NCBI GenBank assembly: GCA_014841595.1 | Contig: JACYUE010000001.1 | Location: forward strand, 2,344,996 to 2,408,995 | Length of the DNA stretch: 64,000 nucleotides | From: Oxalobacteraceae sp. CFBP 8761 | Lineage (GTDB): Bacteria > Pseudomonadota > Gammaproteobacteria > Burkholderiales > Burkholderiaceae_D | Direction: 5' to 3' | In this document: one piece after another, positions 37,706-49,213 of the stretch | How positions within the stretch are numbered: the first letter of the stretch is position 1 | How the letters are laid out: each line of letters starts with the position of its first letter | Position numbers and translations under genes: made by a program | The notes under the pieces: model-generated | The model's input: only the letters and a program-made list of their open reading frames with translations | What the model was told of the DNA's origin: nothing | Databases searched by the model: none

Positions 37706-39957
37706 TGGGTAACAGGCTTTCCGTGCACGATGCCGCGTCCGGCAGTGCTCATGTAGACAACGCCGAAGCGGTTCATGTCACCGACGATGAAGTGGCCGTC
37801 GCCAGGGCCGCCGTACTGGTGCGCGTCATCGTTGATGCGCTGCCAGGTGGCGCCCGTGTCGAGCGAGCGGTAGATCCCGCGCACGCCCTTGACACTGCCC
37901 CAGATGAACACCGTCGGATACGTTTTGCCCGGTGCAGCCTTGCCGAAGCCGACCGCGCCGCAATAGTCGATATCGAATACCGGCTTGAAGCTGGCGCCGC
38001 CATCGATCGAGCGCGCAAGGCCCCCCTGCTTGAGCGGGGCCCACAAGTCGCCTTCCCGTTCGGGCGCCGCGCGGATCAGGCGCGAGCCGCCCGAAGGCAG
38101 ACTGGCGCGCGCCGTGAACGTGGCGCCGCTGTCACTGCTGGCCACCAGGGCTTTGTCATCATACGCGTAGAACACGTTCGCCCGCACCGGATCGGCCACG
38201 GCGCGCATCCGGTTGCCCGTCAGGCCGGCGACCGGGGTCCAGGTGGCGCCCGTGTCGCCGGAGCGGAACGAGGTCGTCGAGTCCTGCGGCGTGTGCACGA
38301 GCGTTGCGCCATCGGCCGAGATGGCAATCTGGCCCCGCTTGCCCTGCATCGTCGGTGTCTTGTTCCAGGTGGCGCCACCGTCGCGCGTGACCAGCATCGC
38401 GTCGCCAACCCGCACCAGGGTGCCGGGCCGGCGCGCCGCCGCGTCCAGGCCCGTCGTGGTACCGATTTCGGGCTTGTGGATGCGGCCATGGCGCGCCGGA
38501 TCGTCGTGCACGAAGCCGTCGTAGTCGCCGATGGCGGATACCAGCGGTGCGCCCGGCATGCTCACCAGGCCGAGCGGCACCGTCTCTTCCAGCCCCTTGA
38601 CCGTGAACGTCCAGGTGGCCGGGACGGCGTCGATGTTCGCGGTGCGGAAGATGCCGTTGCCGGACGTGACCCAGACCGCGCGGGAGTCGCGGGGATCGAA
38701 TTCGACCGGCCCGGCCCAGTGAATCGCATGCCCTTCGAGCCACGGCACGCCGGCGGCGTCGCGCCGGAAGCCACGCGCGATGACGTCGGTCCAGGTGGCG
38801 CCGGCGTCGTTCGACACCAGGATGCGGTCGCCTTTGGCGTCGCCTTGTGGAATAAACGTGTTGATGGTCGAGACGACAAGGCGGCGCGGGTTGACCGGGT
38901 CGACGCTGATGCCGGCGAACGGGCGCGTCCAGCCGGCCGGCGTGACGTCGGCCCAGGCACCCGTGGCGATCTTGTAGCGCCAGACCTGGCCCCGTTGCAT
39001 CGGTTCGTTACCGCTCTTGTCCGGATGCGGACCGGCGCCGTCGGCGTACGCGATATACAGGTTGCCTGCGCCATCGAGCGCGGCACGCTGGGGCATCAGG
39101 CCGGCCGGTCCGCCTGTCACCGGCTGGAAGCTCGCGCCGGCATCGTCGCTGCGGTACAGGTTGGGGCCGACGCTGCCGAAGCGCGAGACGCCGACGAACA
39201 CGCGGCGCGCGTGTCCATCTTTTACGCTGGCGGGATCGGGCAGCACGATGTTCAGGCCGACGTCGTTCGGCGTCGTCGTGACGGGCAGCGCGTCGTTTCT
39301 CTGCCAGGTCTTGCCGGCGTCGTTACTGGCAAACAGGCCGTTGCGGCGTGAGCCGAGGTACAGGCGTGTATTCGTCGATTGATTCGATCCCGGATCGACA
39401 GCGAGCCGCTCGCCGTTTTGCCGGCCGAAGCCATTGCCGTGGGTTTTGAACTGGGCGGTGACATCGACGACGTCGAAGGTCTTGCCATAGTCGGTCGAGC
39501 GCAGGATGGCGGTGCGGCCGCCGTTCAGGTAGGCGATACCGGCCAGCAGCCAGATATTGCCGGCGTTGTGCGGATCGACGGCGAGTGCATCGATGCCCAG
39601 GAAGCCCGTCTGGTCTTCGCCGACCCAGTCGAGCAGCGGATACCAGCAGCCCTCTTTTGCGCTCCAGCGGTAGGCGCCGCCAACATCGGTGCGCGCATAG
39701 GCGACGTCCGGCTCGCTGCGGCTTGGCACGACGGCCGTCACGAAGCCACCGCCACCGATGGCGACGCTGTCCCAAGCATAGGCGACGGTCGATGCAGTCG
39801 ATGCAGTCGATACAGTCGCTGATACCTCAGCGCCGGATGATGACGCCGCGGTCGCTGTGTCCGTGACGGTGGCCGTGGCCGTGGCAGCGGCCCCGACGAC
39901 GATGGCCGCGACCGCGCCCACGAACACGCCAAGCTGGCGCGCGTACGTGGAAGGCAT
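37702..39957 (-). CDS. GH74 endo-xyloglucanase, exported
   Basis: The 751-residue protein has a signal peptide ([17 protein letters not shown]), then a Thr/Ala/Ser-rich linker to about residue 58. The body is a GH74 double seven-bladed propeller with repeated Asp-box-like motifs ([26 protein letters not shown]) and the catalytic-region motif [14 protein letters not shown]74 enzymes cut the beta-1,4-glucan backbone of xyloglucan, the first step of this pathway. AGGAG is placed well before the ATG. It is first in the minus-strand operon and diverges from the semialdehyde dehydrogenase gene. Confidence 0.95.
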   Translation of the reverse strand: MPSTYARQLGVFVGAVAAIVVGAAATATATVTDTATAASSSGAEVSATVSTASTASTVAYAWDSVAIGGGGFVTAVVPSRSEPDVAYARTDVGGAYRWSAKEGCWYPLLDWVGEDQTGFLGIDALAVDPHNAGNIWLLAGIAYLNGGRTAILRSTDYGKTFDVVDVTAQFKTHGNGFGRQNGERLAVDPGSNQSTNTRLYLGSRRNGLFASNDAGKTWQRNDALPVTTTPNDVGLNIVLPDPASVKDGHARRVFVGVSRFGSVGPNLYRSDDAGASFQPVTGGPAGLMPQRAALDGAGNLYIAYADGAGPHPDKSGNEPMQRGQVWRYKIATGAWADVTPAGWTRPFAGISVDPVNPRRLVVSTINTFIPQGDAKGDRILVSNDAGATWTDVIARGFRRDAAGVPWLEGHAIHWAGPVEFDPRDSRAVWVTSGNGIFRTANIDAVPATWTFTVKGLEETVPLGLVSMPGAPLVSAIGDYDGFVHDDPARHGRIHKPEIGTTTGLDAAARRPGTLVRVGDAMLVTRDGGATWNKTPTMQGKRGQIAISADGATLVHTPQDSTTSFRSGDTGATWTPVAGLTGNRMRAVADPVRANVFYAYDDKALVASSDSGATFTARASLPSGGSRLIRAAPEREGDLWAPLKQGGLARSIDGGASFKPVFDIDYCGAVGFGKAAPGKTYPTVFIWGSVKGVRGIYRSLDTGATWQRINDDAHQYGGPGDGHFIVGDMNRFGVVYMSTAGRGIVHGKPVTQ

Positions 39958-40019
39958 GGTGTCTCCTGATTGTTCTTATGTGTCGCCTGTGGGTGGCGAC
40001 TATTAGCTTGATGCAAACC

Positions 40020-40048
40020 ATGCTAAACAATACAGACGACGCTGGCAA
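40020..40048 (-). promoter_or_regulatory. Candidate promoter of the GH74 operon
   Basis: On the minus strand TTGCCA and TAGCAT are exactly 17 bp apart, about 60-90 bp before the GH74 ATG. The operator-like palindrome at 40055-40068 lies just upstream of the -35 box. Confidence 0.45.
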
Positions 40049-40054
40049 GCAGAA

Positions 40055-40068
40055 TGTTCGCGCTAACA
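40055..40068. promoter_or_regulatory. LacI-type operator between GH74 and the semialdehyde dehydrogenase gene
   Basis: TGTTCGCGCTAACA is one base from the perfect palindrome TGTTAGCGCTAACA and two from the Xanthomonas xyl box TGGTAGCGCTAACA. It lies in the divergent promoter region, so it could control both the polysaccharide operon and xylose oxidation. The probable binder is the LacI-family protein encoded at 52514-53617. Confidence 0.55.
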
Positions 40069-40120
40069 AATAATTTTCAGGATAGGAAGCAGGATCTCGC
40101 CCAACATCTCCACGCAGGCA

Positions 40121-40135
40121 TGATTGCGTATAACA
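40121..40135 (+). promoter_or_regulatory. Operator-like 15-mer upstream of the semialdehyde dehydrogenase gene
   Basis: TGATTGCGTATAACA differs at two bases from the 15-mer before the TonB receptor (15343-15357). It lies 36 bp upstream of the ATG. Its recurrence in front of two catabolic genes suggests a common regulator, perhaps binding a variant spacing of the xyl box. Confidence 0.45.
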
Positions 40136-40170
40136 TTGGCGACCTATACGAATTCAACACAGGAGATTGC

Positions 40171-41751
40171 ATGAACATCAGCGGAGAAATGATCATTGGC
40201 GCACGCATCGTGCGCGGCGCAGCCGGCACCGTGCGTGCCTACAACCCGGGCACGAAGCAGGAGCTCGAACCCGCGTTCGGTCTTGCCTCGCCCGACGACC
40301 TGGCCCAGGCCTGCCTGCTGGCCGACGCCGCCGTCGAACCGTACCGCGCGCTGAGCCTGGAAGAGCGCGCCAATTTTCTTGAAACGATCGCGCAGCGCAT
40401 TTTGGATCTGGGTCCGGCACTGATTGAGCGCGCCAGCCAGGAAAGCGGCTTGCCGACGGCGCGCCTCGAAGGCGAGCGTGGCCGCACCGTCGGCCAGTTG
40501 CGCCTGTTCGCCAAGGTCGTGCGCGACGGCTTGTTCCTTGAAGCGACGCTCGACTCGGCCCTGCCCGAGCGCACGCCGCCGCGCGCCGACCTGCGCATGC
40601 GCAAGATTCCCGTCGGCCCGGTCGCCGTATTCGGCGCCAGCAACTTCCCGCTCGCGTTTTCCGTCGCCGGTGGCGACACCGCTTCGGCGCTCGCCGCCGG
40701 CTGCCCGGTCGTCGTCAAGGCGCACAATGCGCACCTGGGCACGTCCGAGCTGGTCGGCAAGGCTGTGTTGCAGGCAGCGCTCGACTGCGGCATGCCCGAA
40801 GGCGTGTTCTCGCTGCTGATCGGCGAAGGCAACATGATCGGCGGCGACCTCGTGAGCCATCCGGCAATCCGTGCGGTCGGCTTTACCGGTTCGCGCGCAG
40901 GCGGGCTGGCCTTGGCGCAGATCGCCAGCCGCCGCAAGGAACCGATTCCCGTCTACGCCGAGATGAGCAGCATCAATCCGGTCTACCTGCTGCCGGGCGC
41001 GCTGGCCACCGGCGGCGCCGCGCTGGCAGGCGCGTTCGTCGACTCGCTGACGATGGGCGTCGGCCAGTTCTGCACCAACCCGGGCCTGGTGATCGGCGTG
41101 GCCGGGCCGCAGCTCGACGCGTTCCGCACTGCGGCAGCGGCAGCGCTGCAACTCAAGCCGGCGGGCACGATGCTCACCGCGGGCATCCATACTGCCTATA
41201 CGGACGCGGTGGGTATGCGCGCCGGTATCGCGGGCGTGACGCTCGTCGCGCACGGCAGCAGCGAAGGCGCGGGCTGCGCGGCGAAGGCGGCGCTGTACGA
41301 GTGCGACGCCGCCACCTTCCTGGCCAATCCGGCGCTGGAAGAAGAAATCTTCGGCCCGGTCTCGCTGCTGATCGCGTGCCAGGATGAAGGAGAGCTGCTG
41401 GCAGTGACGCGCCACCTGGAAGGCCAGCTGACGGCCACCGTGCATGCAGTCGCGAGCGACCATGCACTGGCCGGCGCCCTGTTGCCGCTGCTGGAACGCA
41501 AGGTCGGCCGCATCCTGTTCAATGGCTTCCCGACCGGCGTCGAGGTGGCGCATGCGATGGTGCACGGCGGCCCGTTCCCGGCCACCACCGATCCACGCAG
41601 CACCTCGGTGGGCGCGACTGCCATCGAACGCTTCCTGCGCCCCGTTTGTTACCAGGACGTGCCGGCTGGCCTGCTGCCCGATGCGCTCAAGGACGGCAAT
41701 CCGCTGCGGATCGCCCGCCTGGTCAATGGCGAGCTGAAGCTGCCTGCGTAA
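40171..41751 (+). CDS. 2,5-dioxovalerate (alpha-ketoglutarate semialdehyde) dehydrogenase
   Basis: This is the last enzyme of the Weimberg pathway: it oxidises 2-oxoglutarate semialdehyde to 2-oxoglutarate with NAD(P). The 526-residue aldehyde dehydrogenase has [20 protein letters not shown], the general base Glu264 in YAEMSSINP and catalytic Cys301 in GQFCTNPG. The sequence resembles the type III KGSA dehydrogenases. AGGAG lies 5 nt before the ATG. In Caulobacter the equivalent gene (xylA there) is inside the xyl operon; here it stands apart, divergent from the GH74 operon. Confidence 0.9.
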   Translation: MNISGEMIIGARIVRGAAGTVRAYNPGTKQELEPAFGLASPDDLAQACLLADAAVEPYRALSLEERANFLETIAQRILDLGPALIERASQESGLPTARLEGERGRTVGQLRLFAKVVRDGLFLEATLDSALPERTPPRADLRMRKIPVGPVAVFGASNFPLAFSVAGGDTASALAAGCPVVVKAHNAHLGTSELVGKAVLQAALDCGMPEGVFSLLIGEGNMIGGDLVSHPAIRAVGFTGSRAGGLALAQIASRRKEPIPVYAEMSSINPVYLLPGALATGGAALAGAFVDSLTMGVGQFCTNPGLVIGVAGPQLDAFRTAAAAALQLKPAGTMLTAGIHTAYTDAVGMRAGIAGVTLVAHGSSEGAGCAAKAALYECDAATFLANPALEEEIFGPVSLLIACQDEGELLAVTRHLEGQLTATVHAVASDHALAGALLPLLERKVGRILFNGFPTGVEVAHAMVHGGPFPATTDPRSTSVGATAIERFLRPVCYQDVPAGLLPDALKDGNPLRIARLVNGELKLPA

Positions 41752-41760
41752 GCACCACGA

Positions 41761-41806
41761 ACGCTGACCAGGGTTGCGGGACCAACACCGCGGCCATGGT
41801 CAGCGT
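41761..41806. terminator. Possible bidirectional terminator between convergent genes
   Basis: ACGCTGACCA and TGGTCAGCGT pair perfectly over 10 bp with a 26-nt loop. They lie between the stop codons of the dehydrogenase and the tyrosinase. There is no clean T-run, so only moderate support. Confidence 0.4.
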
Positions 41807-41824
41807 CTGCGTCCGCTTCTACGT

Positions 41825-43321
41825 CTACAAATGCTGCCGTTCGATATCCTCGGCATCTCCGGACAACATATGCGCATCGTCCGGGGCGAACGCGAGTTCG
41901 ACCCGGATCTCGCTGGCCAGGATGGCCTTGCCGGCCGGCGGACGATCGCCGTCGACACGCACCCAGGACAACGCGAGCTCGCTGAAATTGACGCGGTCTT
42001 GCCGCGCCAGCAAGTACGACACATCGAATTCGATCCGTGGCGTGCCGTGGTGCGCTGCGGCGGCGATCTGGAATGCGCCCAGTGTGCCGATGAGCGACGC
42101 CTCACGCTCCGCCTGCGACGCAACCACGGCCGGCAGGTCGAGATACAGCGCATAGAAAAAGCCGCCCTTCTTCGCGGCCGTGCCGACGGCCAGGTTGTCA
42201 AACACCAGCTTGATCGTGCCCGGCATCTGTCGAGAATTGGAAAGAGAATCGGACTTGGAATCCAGCTCACCAACATCACGGCACAGCGCAACGACCCGTG
42301 CAAGTTCGGCCGCATCGCTTTTCCCCAGCCGCAGCAGCACCGATACCGATTGCTCATCGAAAGGCACTTGCGCCACGCCACTCACTGACCGCCGTGTGCT
42401 CGACAGGCGGCGCCCTGCCACCGTCCTGAACGACTGGAACGGCGGCCGCTCCAGCAGCGCTGCACGGGCCGCAGAAACGGCAGGGACCGGTGGCAGCGTC
42501 GTCGGTACAGCGTTGGACGCATACGTCGTGCCCAGCCAGCCGGGGATTCTGGTCTTGTAGCGCTCGATGCTCAGACCGCTCGCATACACATGGTTGCCTG
42601 CCCAATAGACATCGCTGTTGGTCGACGAATACGGATTCGCTGACTTGGGCATGGTCTTGCCCGTTAGCAGCGACCATGCATGCGTCAAGCGGTCGACACT
42701 GGCGTGATGCAGGAAAAAGATGGGATCGAGCGGCGACTGCATCGTGCTCATGACGCCGCCGATCAGATCATGGATGGGATTGTGCACGTCTTCGATGCTC
42801 GGCTCGAACGCGTTGCTCTTGCCACGCTGAAAATTGCGCACCGCCGACGCGAATGGCGCCAGGCTCAGTGCGCTGCGAACGTTCGAACTCTGCCTGGGCA
42901 CATACAGCGGATTGCCGGGCGCCGTATCGGTAAACTCCGCTGGCAAGGTCGCGTACGCATAATAGTCCCAATACGGCAGAGTCAGGTTCGGATTGCCGGA
43001 CACGGTACGCAATTGCTGCTCGAAGTGATACAGATACCCGCGGTGCCATGAAATGAAATAGGGCACGCCGTGCGGACAGGTGTTGACATGCACATTGGAC
43101 CAGTAAGACAGTGAGCCGGGGCTGGCCTGACTGGCGTTGGCGCGCATCGTCGCAATGGCATTGACGAAGGCCGGATATTGATTGGTGGTCTTGAACTGTT
43201 TCCATTCAAGCCGCGGCCCACTACTCGCCTGCGCGGCCGCCAGGCCGGGAAAACACTGTAAGACAGTGACCCCGATACCTGTTTTTAGAAACGTTCTCCT
43301 CGCGCCACTATGGGTTTTCAT
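41825..43321 (-). CDS. Tat-exported tyrosinase / polyphenol oxidase-like protein
   Basis: This type 3 copper enzyme would oxidise phenols to quinones. The 498-residue protein starts with a twin-arginine signal (GARRTFLKTGIGVTVLQ). The CuA site is seen in CPHGVPYFISWHRGYLYHFE; the CuB site in VHNPIHDLIGG and DPIFFLHHASVDR. A C-terminal region of about 180 residues after residue 310 resembles the beta domain that shields plant polyphenol oxidases. It has no obvious link to xylose use, although it sits between the semialdehyde dehydrogenase and the xylose transporter. It might act on plant phenolics or make melanin. Confidence 0.85.
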   Translation of the reverse strand: MKTHSGARRTFLKTGIGVTVLQCFPGLAAAQASSGPRLEWKQFKTTNQYPAFVNAIATMRANASQASPGSLSYWSNVHVNTCPHGVPYFISWHRGYLYHFEQQLRTVSGNPNLTLPYWDYYAYATLPAEFTDTAPGNPLYVPRQSSNVRSALSLAPFASAVRNFQRGKSNAFEPSIEDVHNPIHDLIGGVMSTMQSPLDPIFFLHHASVDRLTHAWSLLTGKTMPKSANPYSSTNSDVYWAGNHVYASGLSIERYKTRIPGWLGTTYASNAVPTTLPPVPAVSAARAALLERPPFQSFRTVAGRRLSSTRRSVSGVAQVPFDEQSVSVLLRLGKSDAAELARVVALCRDVGELDSKSDSLSNSRQMPGTIKLVFDNLAVGTAAKKGGFFYALYLDLPAVVASQAEREASLIGTLGAFQIAAAAHHGTPRIEFDVSYLLARQDRVNFSELALSWVRVDGDRPPAGKAILASEIRVELAFAPDDAHMLSGDAEDIERQHL

Positions 43322-43419
43322 CGCATCCCCCGACTGAACAAAAAACGCTACATGTTCAGTCGAGTGTAGGAAAAGATCCGGCGGATGGCGCGCGCACGAT
43401 TGTCCGATTTAACAGCGAT

Positions 43420-43440
43420 CAAAAACGCGCCAAAGCGCGT
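43420..43440 (-). terminator. Terminator of the xylose operon
   Basis: Read on the minus strand, ACGCGC and GCGCGT form a 6-bp stem with a 4-nt loop, followed by five T residues. Larger arms, ATTGTCCGAT (43399-43408) and ATCGGACAAT (43448-43457), enclose it as a second perfect inverted repeat. It lies 50 bp after the xylH stop. Confidence 0.7.
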
Positions 43441-43489
43441 GGCTCACATCGGACAATTGGTGCGCTGACAGCGATAAATCCAATGAAGC

Positions 43490-44632
43490 TTAACGCGTGT
43501 TGCCGCGCGTCGCGACATCCAGCCACACGGCCAGTGTCAGAATCAAGCCCTTGACGATCATTTGCCAGTACGCATCCACATCCAGCATCGACATGCCATT
43601 GTCCAGGCTTGCCATCACGAGGGCGCCGACCAGGGCGCCATGCACGGTGCCGGCGCCGCCGCGCATCGAGGTGCCGCCGATGAAACAGGCAGCGATCACG
43701 TCGAGCTCGGCCGACACCCCGGCCGACGGCGAACCGGCCGCCAGGCGCGCCGTGTTGATCAGGCCAGCCAGCGCGCACATCAGGCCCATCAGGCCGAAGA
43801 TCCACAGCTTCACCTTGCGCACGTCAATGCCGGACAGGCGCGTCGCTTCCATATTGCTGCCCACCGCGTAGATGCGGCGGCCGAACACGGTCTGCCGTGC
43901 GATGTAGCTGAACACACCCAGCAGCACCAGCAGGATCAGCACCGGCAGCGGAATGCCTTCGTAGCTGTTGAAGGTCGAGATCAGGCCAGCCAGAACTGCG
44001 CCCGCAATCACCACGCGCAGCGCCGAGCGCCACATCGGAATGACCGGCAGCTTGTGGCGCGCCTGGCTCGCACGCTGGCGCCAGACCAGCACGCATGTCA
44101 GCACGAACAGGGCCACGCCCAGGATACTGCCCCACAGCGGCGGCAGGTACGCCTGGCCCAGCTGCTCCATGCCAGGCGACACGGGCGCCACGGTGGCGCC
44201 GCCGGTCAGCCCCAGCACGACCCCGCGGTACGCCAGCATCCCGCCCAGGCCGACAATAAAGGACGGTATGCCCGCATACGCCGTCAGGTACCCGTTCAGG
44301 AACCCGCACAACAGGCCCGCACCGAGCACGATGAGGACCGACAGCGGCAGCGGCAAGCCATGCGTGACATCGAGCACGGCGGCCATCCCGCCCAGCAGAC
44401 CCAGCAGCGAGCCGATGGACAGGTCGATTTCGCCGGCGATGATGACGAACACCATGCCGCAGGCGAGGATACCGGTCACCGACATCTGGCGCATCAGGTT
44501 CGACAGGTTGCGCGCCGAGGTAAAGCCGCCGTCCGTCTTCCAGCTGAAGAAGGCCCAGATCAGCGCGATCGCCACCAGCAGCGCCAGAATCTTGTACTGC
44601 GTGAAAATCCGTTTGAACGTCATCGTGGTCAT
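43490..44632 (-). CDS. xylH: Xylose ABC transporter permease XylH
   Basis: This inner-membrane channel subunit is 380 residues long, with about ten hydrophobic segments and the ribose/xylose permease pattern (GGFTSARNLSNLMRQMSVTGILACGM, IAGEIDLSIGSLLGLLGG and GRRIYAVGSNMEATRLSGIDV). The last includes the EAA-like loop that contacts the ATPase. It is the last gene in the minus-strand xylF-xylG-xylH run, 16 bp after xylG. The ATG at 44632 is used; one at 44623 is possible. Confidence 0.92.
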   Translation of the reverse strand: MTTMTFKRIFTQYKILALLVAIALIWAFFSWKTDGGFTSARNLSNLMRQMSVTGILACGMVFVIIAGEIDLSIGSLLGLLGGMAAVLDVTHGLPLPLSVLIVLGAGLLCGFLNGYLTAYAGIPSFIVGLGGMLAYRGVVLGLTGGATVAPVSPGMEQLGQAYLPPLWGSILGVALFVLTCVLVWRQRASQARHKLPVIPMWRSALRVVIAGAVLAGLISTFNSYEGIPLPVLILLVLLGVFSYIARQTVFGRRIYAVGSNMEATRLSGIDVRKVKLWIFGLMGLMCALAGLINTARLAAGSPSAGVSAELDVIAACFIGGTSMRGGAGTVHGALVGALVMASLDNGMSMLDVDAYWQMIVKGLILTLAVWLDVATRGNTR

Positions 44633-44648
44633 TGTGTGATTGTGGTTG

Positions 44649-46202
<1,554 letters not shown>

Positions 46203-46229
46203 CGAAAGACTCGTTTCAAGACGTTGGAC

Positions 46230-46258
46230 CACCGGCCGGCGAGGCTCGCCAGCCGGTG
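46230..46258 (-). other. Stem-loop between xylF and xylG
   Basis: CACCGGCCGGCG and CGCCAGCCGGTG pair with one G-T type mismatch around a short loop. No T-run follows on the minus strand. Such hairpins after binding-protein genes commonly protect the upstream mRNA, so that much more binding protein than ATPase is made; that use here is inferred. Confidence 0.55.
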
Positions 46259-46297
46259 CGCCCGCAGGCGCGGACGCTGTAGCAGCGTGACGCCGGC

Positions 46298-47302
46298 TTA
46301 TTTGCCGGCCAGCTGGCCCTGGGTGTAGAAGCCGTCCTTGACCAGCATGTCGACGTTGGCCTTGTTCAGCAGGATCGGCTTGAGCAGGATGGTGTTGACG
46401 GGCTTGAAGCCGTTATTCAGCTGCGCGTTGTAGGCCGGCTTTTCATTGCGCACCAGTTGCACGGCCAGCGTCGCGGCGCTGGTGGCGATATTGCGCAGCG
46501 GCTTGTAGACCGTCATCGACTGCGTGCCGGCGATCACGCGGCGCACGGCGGCCAGGTCGGCGTCCTGGCCCGAGACCGGGACCTTGCCGGCCAGCTTCTG
46601 CGAGGCCAGCGCCTGGATCGCGCCACCGGCGGTGGCGTCGTTCGAGGCCACGACGGCGTCGATCTTGTTGCCGTTGGCGGTCAGCGCATTCTCGATGATC
46701 GCCATCGCTTCGGACGGGCTCCAGTCCTTGACCCACTGGCGGCCGACGACCTTGATGTCGCCCTTGTCGATCAGCGGCTGCAGCACCTTCATCTGGCCTT
46801 CGCGCAGGATCTTGGCGTTGTTGTCAGTCGGCGCGCCGCCCAGCAGGTAGTAGCTGCCCTTCGGCTTGAGCGCGACGATCGACTGCGCCTGCAGTTCGCC
46901 GACGGCCTTGTTGTCGAACGAGATGTAGGCGTCGACATCGGCGTTGAGGATCAGGCGGTCGTACGACAGCACCTTGATCTTGGCTTTTTTCGCTTCGCGG
47001 ATCGCGTTGTTCAGCACCGTCGCGTTGTATGGCACGATGACCAGGACGTCCACGCCGCGCGAGATCAAGTTCTCGATCTGGGCGATCTGGCGCTGCTCGC
47101 TGGCGTCGGCCGACTGCACGTAGACCTTGGCGCCGAGCTTTTCGGCCGCGCCGATGAAGTAGTCGCGGTCACGGGTCCAGCGCTCCAGGCGCACGTCGTC
47201 GATCGAAAAGCCGATCTTCGGATTCTTGGCGTCGGCCATGGCAGGGGCCGATGCGAACAGCATTGCGCAACCGATGCCGACTGCCGTGATGAGTTTTTTC
47301 AT
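46298..47302 (-). CDS. xylF: D-xylose-binding periplasmic protein XylF
   Basis: The 334-residue protein has a signal peptide ([17 protein letters not shown]). The mature part is a type I periplasmic binding protein: [59 protein letters not shown] and [16 protein letters not shown] closely match xylose-binding proteins. It captures xylose released by the xylosidases and passes it to XylGH. GGAG lies 6 nt before the ATG. It follows xylD on the same strand with a 111-bp gap that may contain its own promoter, though none was picked out. Confidence 0.94.
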   Translation of the reverse strand: MKKLITAVGIGCAMLFASAPAMADAKNPKIGFSIDDVRLERWTRDRDYFIGAAEKLGAKVYVQSADASEQRQIAQIENLISRGVDVLVIVPYNATVLNNAIREAKKAKIKVLSYDRLILNADVDAYISFDNKAVGELQAQSIVALKPKGSYYLLGGAPTDNNAKILREGQMKVLQPLIDKGDIKVVGRQWVKDWSPSEAMAIIENALTANGNKIDAVVASNDATAGGAIQALASQKLAGKVPVSGQDADLAAVRRVIAGTQSMTVYKPLRNIATSAATLAVQLVRNEKPAYNAQLNNGFKPVNTILLKPILLNKANVDMLVKDGFYTQGQLAGK

Positions 47303-47413
47303 GCTTGTCTCCAGTTATTTTCGACGCGTGGACAGTACCGTCCAGGCGAAGTTCCGACATTCTGCTCAAGAATGGCTATGAATGCCACTTTTAGTCATCG
47401 TACAAACTGCCGT

Positions 47414-49192
47414 TTAGTGGTTATGCCGCGGCATCGCGCCGGCCACGGCCCGGTACGGCAAGGCCAGTTCCATGCAGGCGCCCGTGTGCAGCTGGCCCAC
47501 CGTCGCGCGGTAGATCTCTTGCCACGGGGTCTGGCTTGGCGGGATCGCGGGCGGCGTATCGAGCTTGCGCGCCTCGAGTTCGGCGTCCGACAGCAGCACG
47601 TCGCAGCGGCCGTGCACCAGGTCCACGCGCACGATGTCGCCCGTGTGCAGCAGCGCCAGATTGCCGCCGGCCGCGCTTTCGGGTGACGCATTCAGGATCG
47701 ACGGACTGTCCGAGGTGCCCGACTGGCGACCATCGCCCAGCGTCGGCAGGTTGTTGATGCCGCGCTTGATCAGCGCATCGGGCGGTTGCATGTTGACGAC
47801 TTCGGCCGAACCGGGCCAGCCGATCGGGCCCGCGCCGCGGATAACCAGCATCGTCTGCTCGTCGATACCCAGTTCAGGGTCATTGATGCGCGCATGGTAA
47901 TCGTCCGAGCCGTCGAACACGACGACCTTGCACTCGAAGCAGTTCTCCGCGCCCGGCGTGGCCAGGTAGCGTTCGCGAAAGCTCGGCGAAATCACGCTCG
48001 TCTTCATGATCGCGAAATCGAACAGGTTGCCCTTCAGGACCAGGAAGCCTGCGTTTTCCTTGAGCGGATCGGCGAATGGGCGGATCATCTCGCGGTCCAT
48101 CGTCTGGTGCATGTCGATGTTCTGGGCCAGCGTTTTGCCGGTCACCGTCAAACGGTCCGAGCGCAACAGGCCCGCCTGATCGAGTTCCCACATCACGGCC
48201 GGCACGCCGCCGGCGCGGTGGAAGCGCTCGCCCAGGTATTTGCCGGCAGGCTGCATGTTCAGCAGCAGCGGCACTTCGTAACCGTAGGTCATCCAGTCCT
48301 CGGTCGTGATCTCCACGCCCGCATGGCGCGCCATGGCCATGATGTGCGGCTGCGCATTGCTCGAGCCGCCGATGGCCGCGTTGACGACGATCGCATCGAG
48401 GAACGCGTCGCGCGTCAGGATGTTTGACGGGCGCACGTCTTCCATCGCCAGGCCGACGATGCGCCGGCCCGTCTCGTACGCCATCTGGCCGCGCTCGCGG
48501 TACGGCGCGGGAATCGCGGCGCAACCGGTCAGCGACATGCCCAGCGCTTCGGCCACGGCGTTCATCGTGGAGGCCGTGCCCATCGTGTTGCAATGGCCGG
48601 CCGACGGCGCCGAGGCGGTGGCGATATTCATGAATTTCTGTTCGTCGATCGAGCCGGCGGCCAGTTGACGGCGCGCCTTCCAGATCGCCGCGCCCGAGCC
48701 CACCAGTTCACCGTCGAACCAGCCGTCGAGCATCGGCCCGCCCGACAGCACGATGGCCGGCATGTCGACGGTCGACACGGCCATCAGCTGGGCCGGCGTG
48801 GTCTTGTCGCAGCCGGTCGTCAGCACCACCGCATCGATCGGGTAACCATGCAGGATCTCGACCAGGCCGAGGTAGGCCAGGTTGCGGTCCAGCGCCGCGG
48901 TCGGGCGGCGGCAGTTTTCAAAGATCGGGTGCAGCGGGAATTCCATCGGGATGCCGCCGGCATCACGGATGCCGTCGCGCACGCGCTTGACGAGTTCCAG
49001 GTGGATCCGGTTGCACGGCGTGATGTCGCTGCCGCTCTGGGCGATGCCGATGATCGGTTTGCCCGAGCGCAGTTCGTCGGGCGTGATCCCGTAGTTCATG
49101 AAGCGCTCGAGGTACAGTGCCGTCATGTCGATCCGCTCCGGATTGTCAAACCAGTCCTGCGAGCGGAAACGGAAGGTGGATTGCTTGGTCAT
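47414..49192 (-). CDS. xylD: D-xylonate dehydratase XylD (IlvD/Edd family)
   Basis: The enzyme dehydrates D-xylonate to 2-keto-3-deoxy-D-xylonate using an iron-sulfur cluster and magnesium. The 592-residue sequence closely follows Caulobacter XylD: FRSRDWFDNPERIDMTALYL at the N-terminus, VLTTGCDKTTPAQLM and SAPSAGHCNTMGTASTMNA with the cluster cysteines, and an ending in MPRHNH. GGAG lies 8 nt before the ATG. It is the fourth gene of the xylX-xylB-xylC-xylD run, 21 bp after xylC. Confidence 0.95.
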   Translation of the reverse strand: MTKQSTFRFRSQDWFDNPERIDMTALYLERFMNYGITPDELRSGKPIIGIAQSGSDITPCNRIHLELVKRVRDGIRDAGGIPMEFPLHPIFENCRRPTAALDRNLAYLGLVEILHGYPIDAVVLTTGCDKTTPAQLMAVSTVDMPAIVLSGGPMLDGWFDGELVGSGAAIWKARRQLAAGSIDEQKFMNIATASAPSAGHCNTMGTASTMNAVAEALGMSLTGCAAIPAPYRERGQMAYETGRRIVGLAMEDVRPSNILTRDAFLDAIVVNAAIGGSSNAQPHIMAMARHAGVEITTEDWMTYGYEVPLLLNMQPAGKYLGERFHRAGGVPAVMWELDQAGLLRSDRLTVTGKTLAQNIDMHQTMDREMIRPFADPLKENAGFLVLKGNLFDFAIMKTSVISPSFRERYLATPGAENCFECKVVVFDGSDDYHARINDPELGIDEQTMLVIRGAGPIGWPGSAEVVNMQPPDALIKRGINNLPTLGDGRQSGTSDSPSILNASPESAAGGNLALLHTGDIVRVDLVHGRCDVLLSDAELEARKLDTPPAIPPSQTPWQEIYRATVGQLHTGACMELALPYRAVAGAMPRHNH

Positions 49193-49213
49193 GCGGTGAT
49201 TCTCCAGTGCGCG

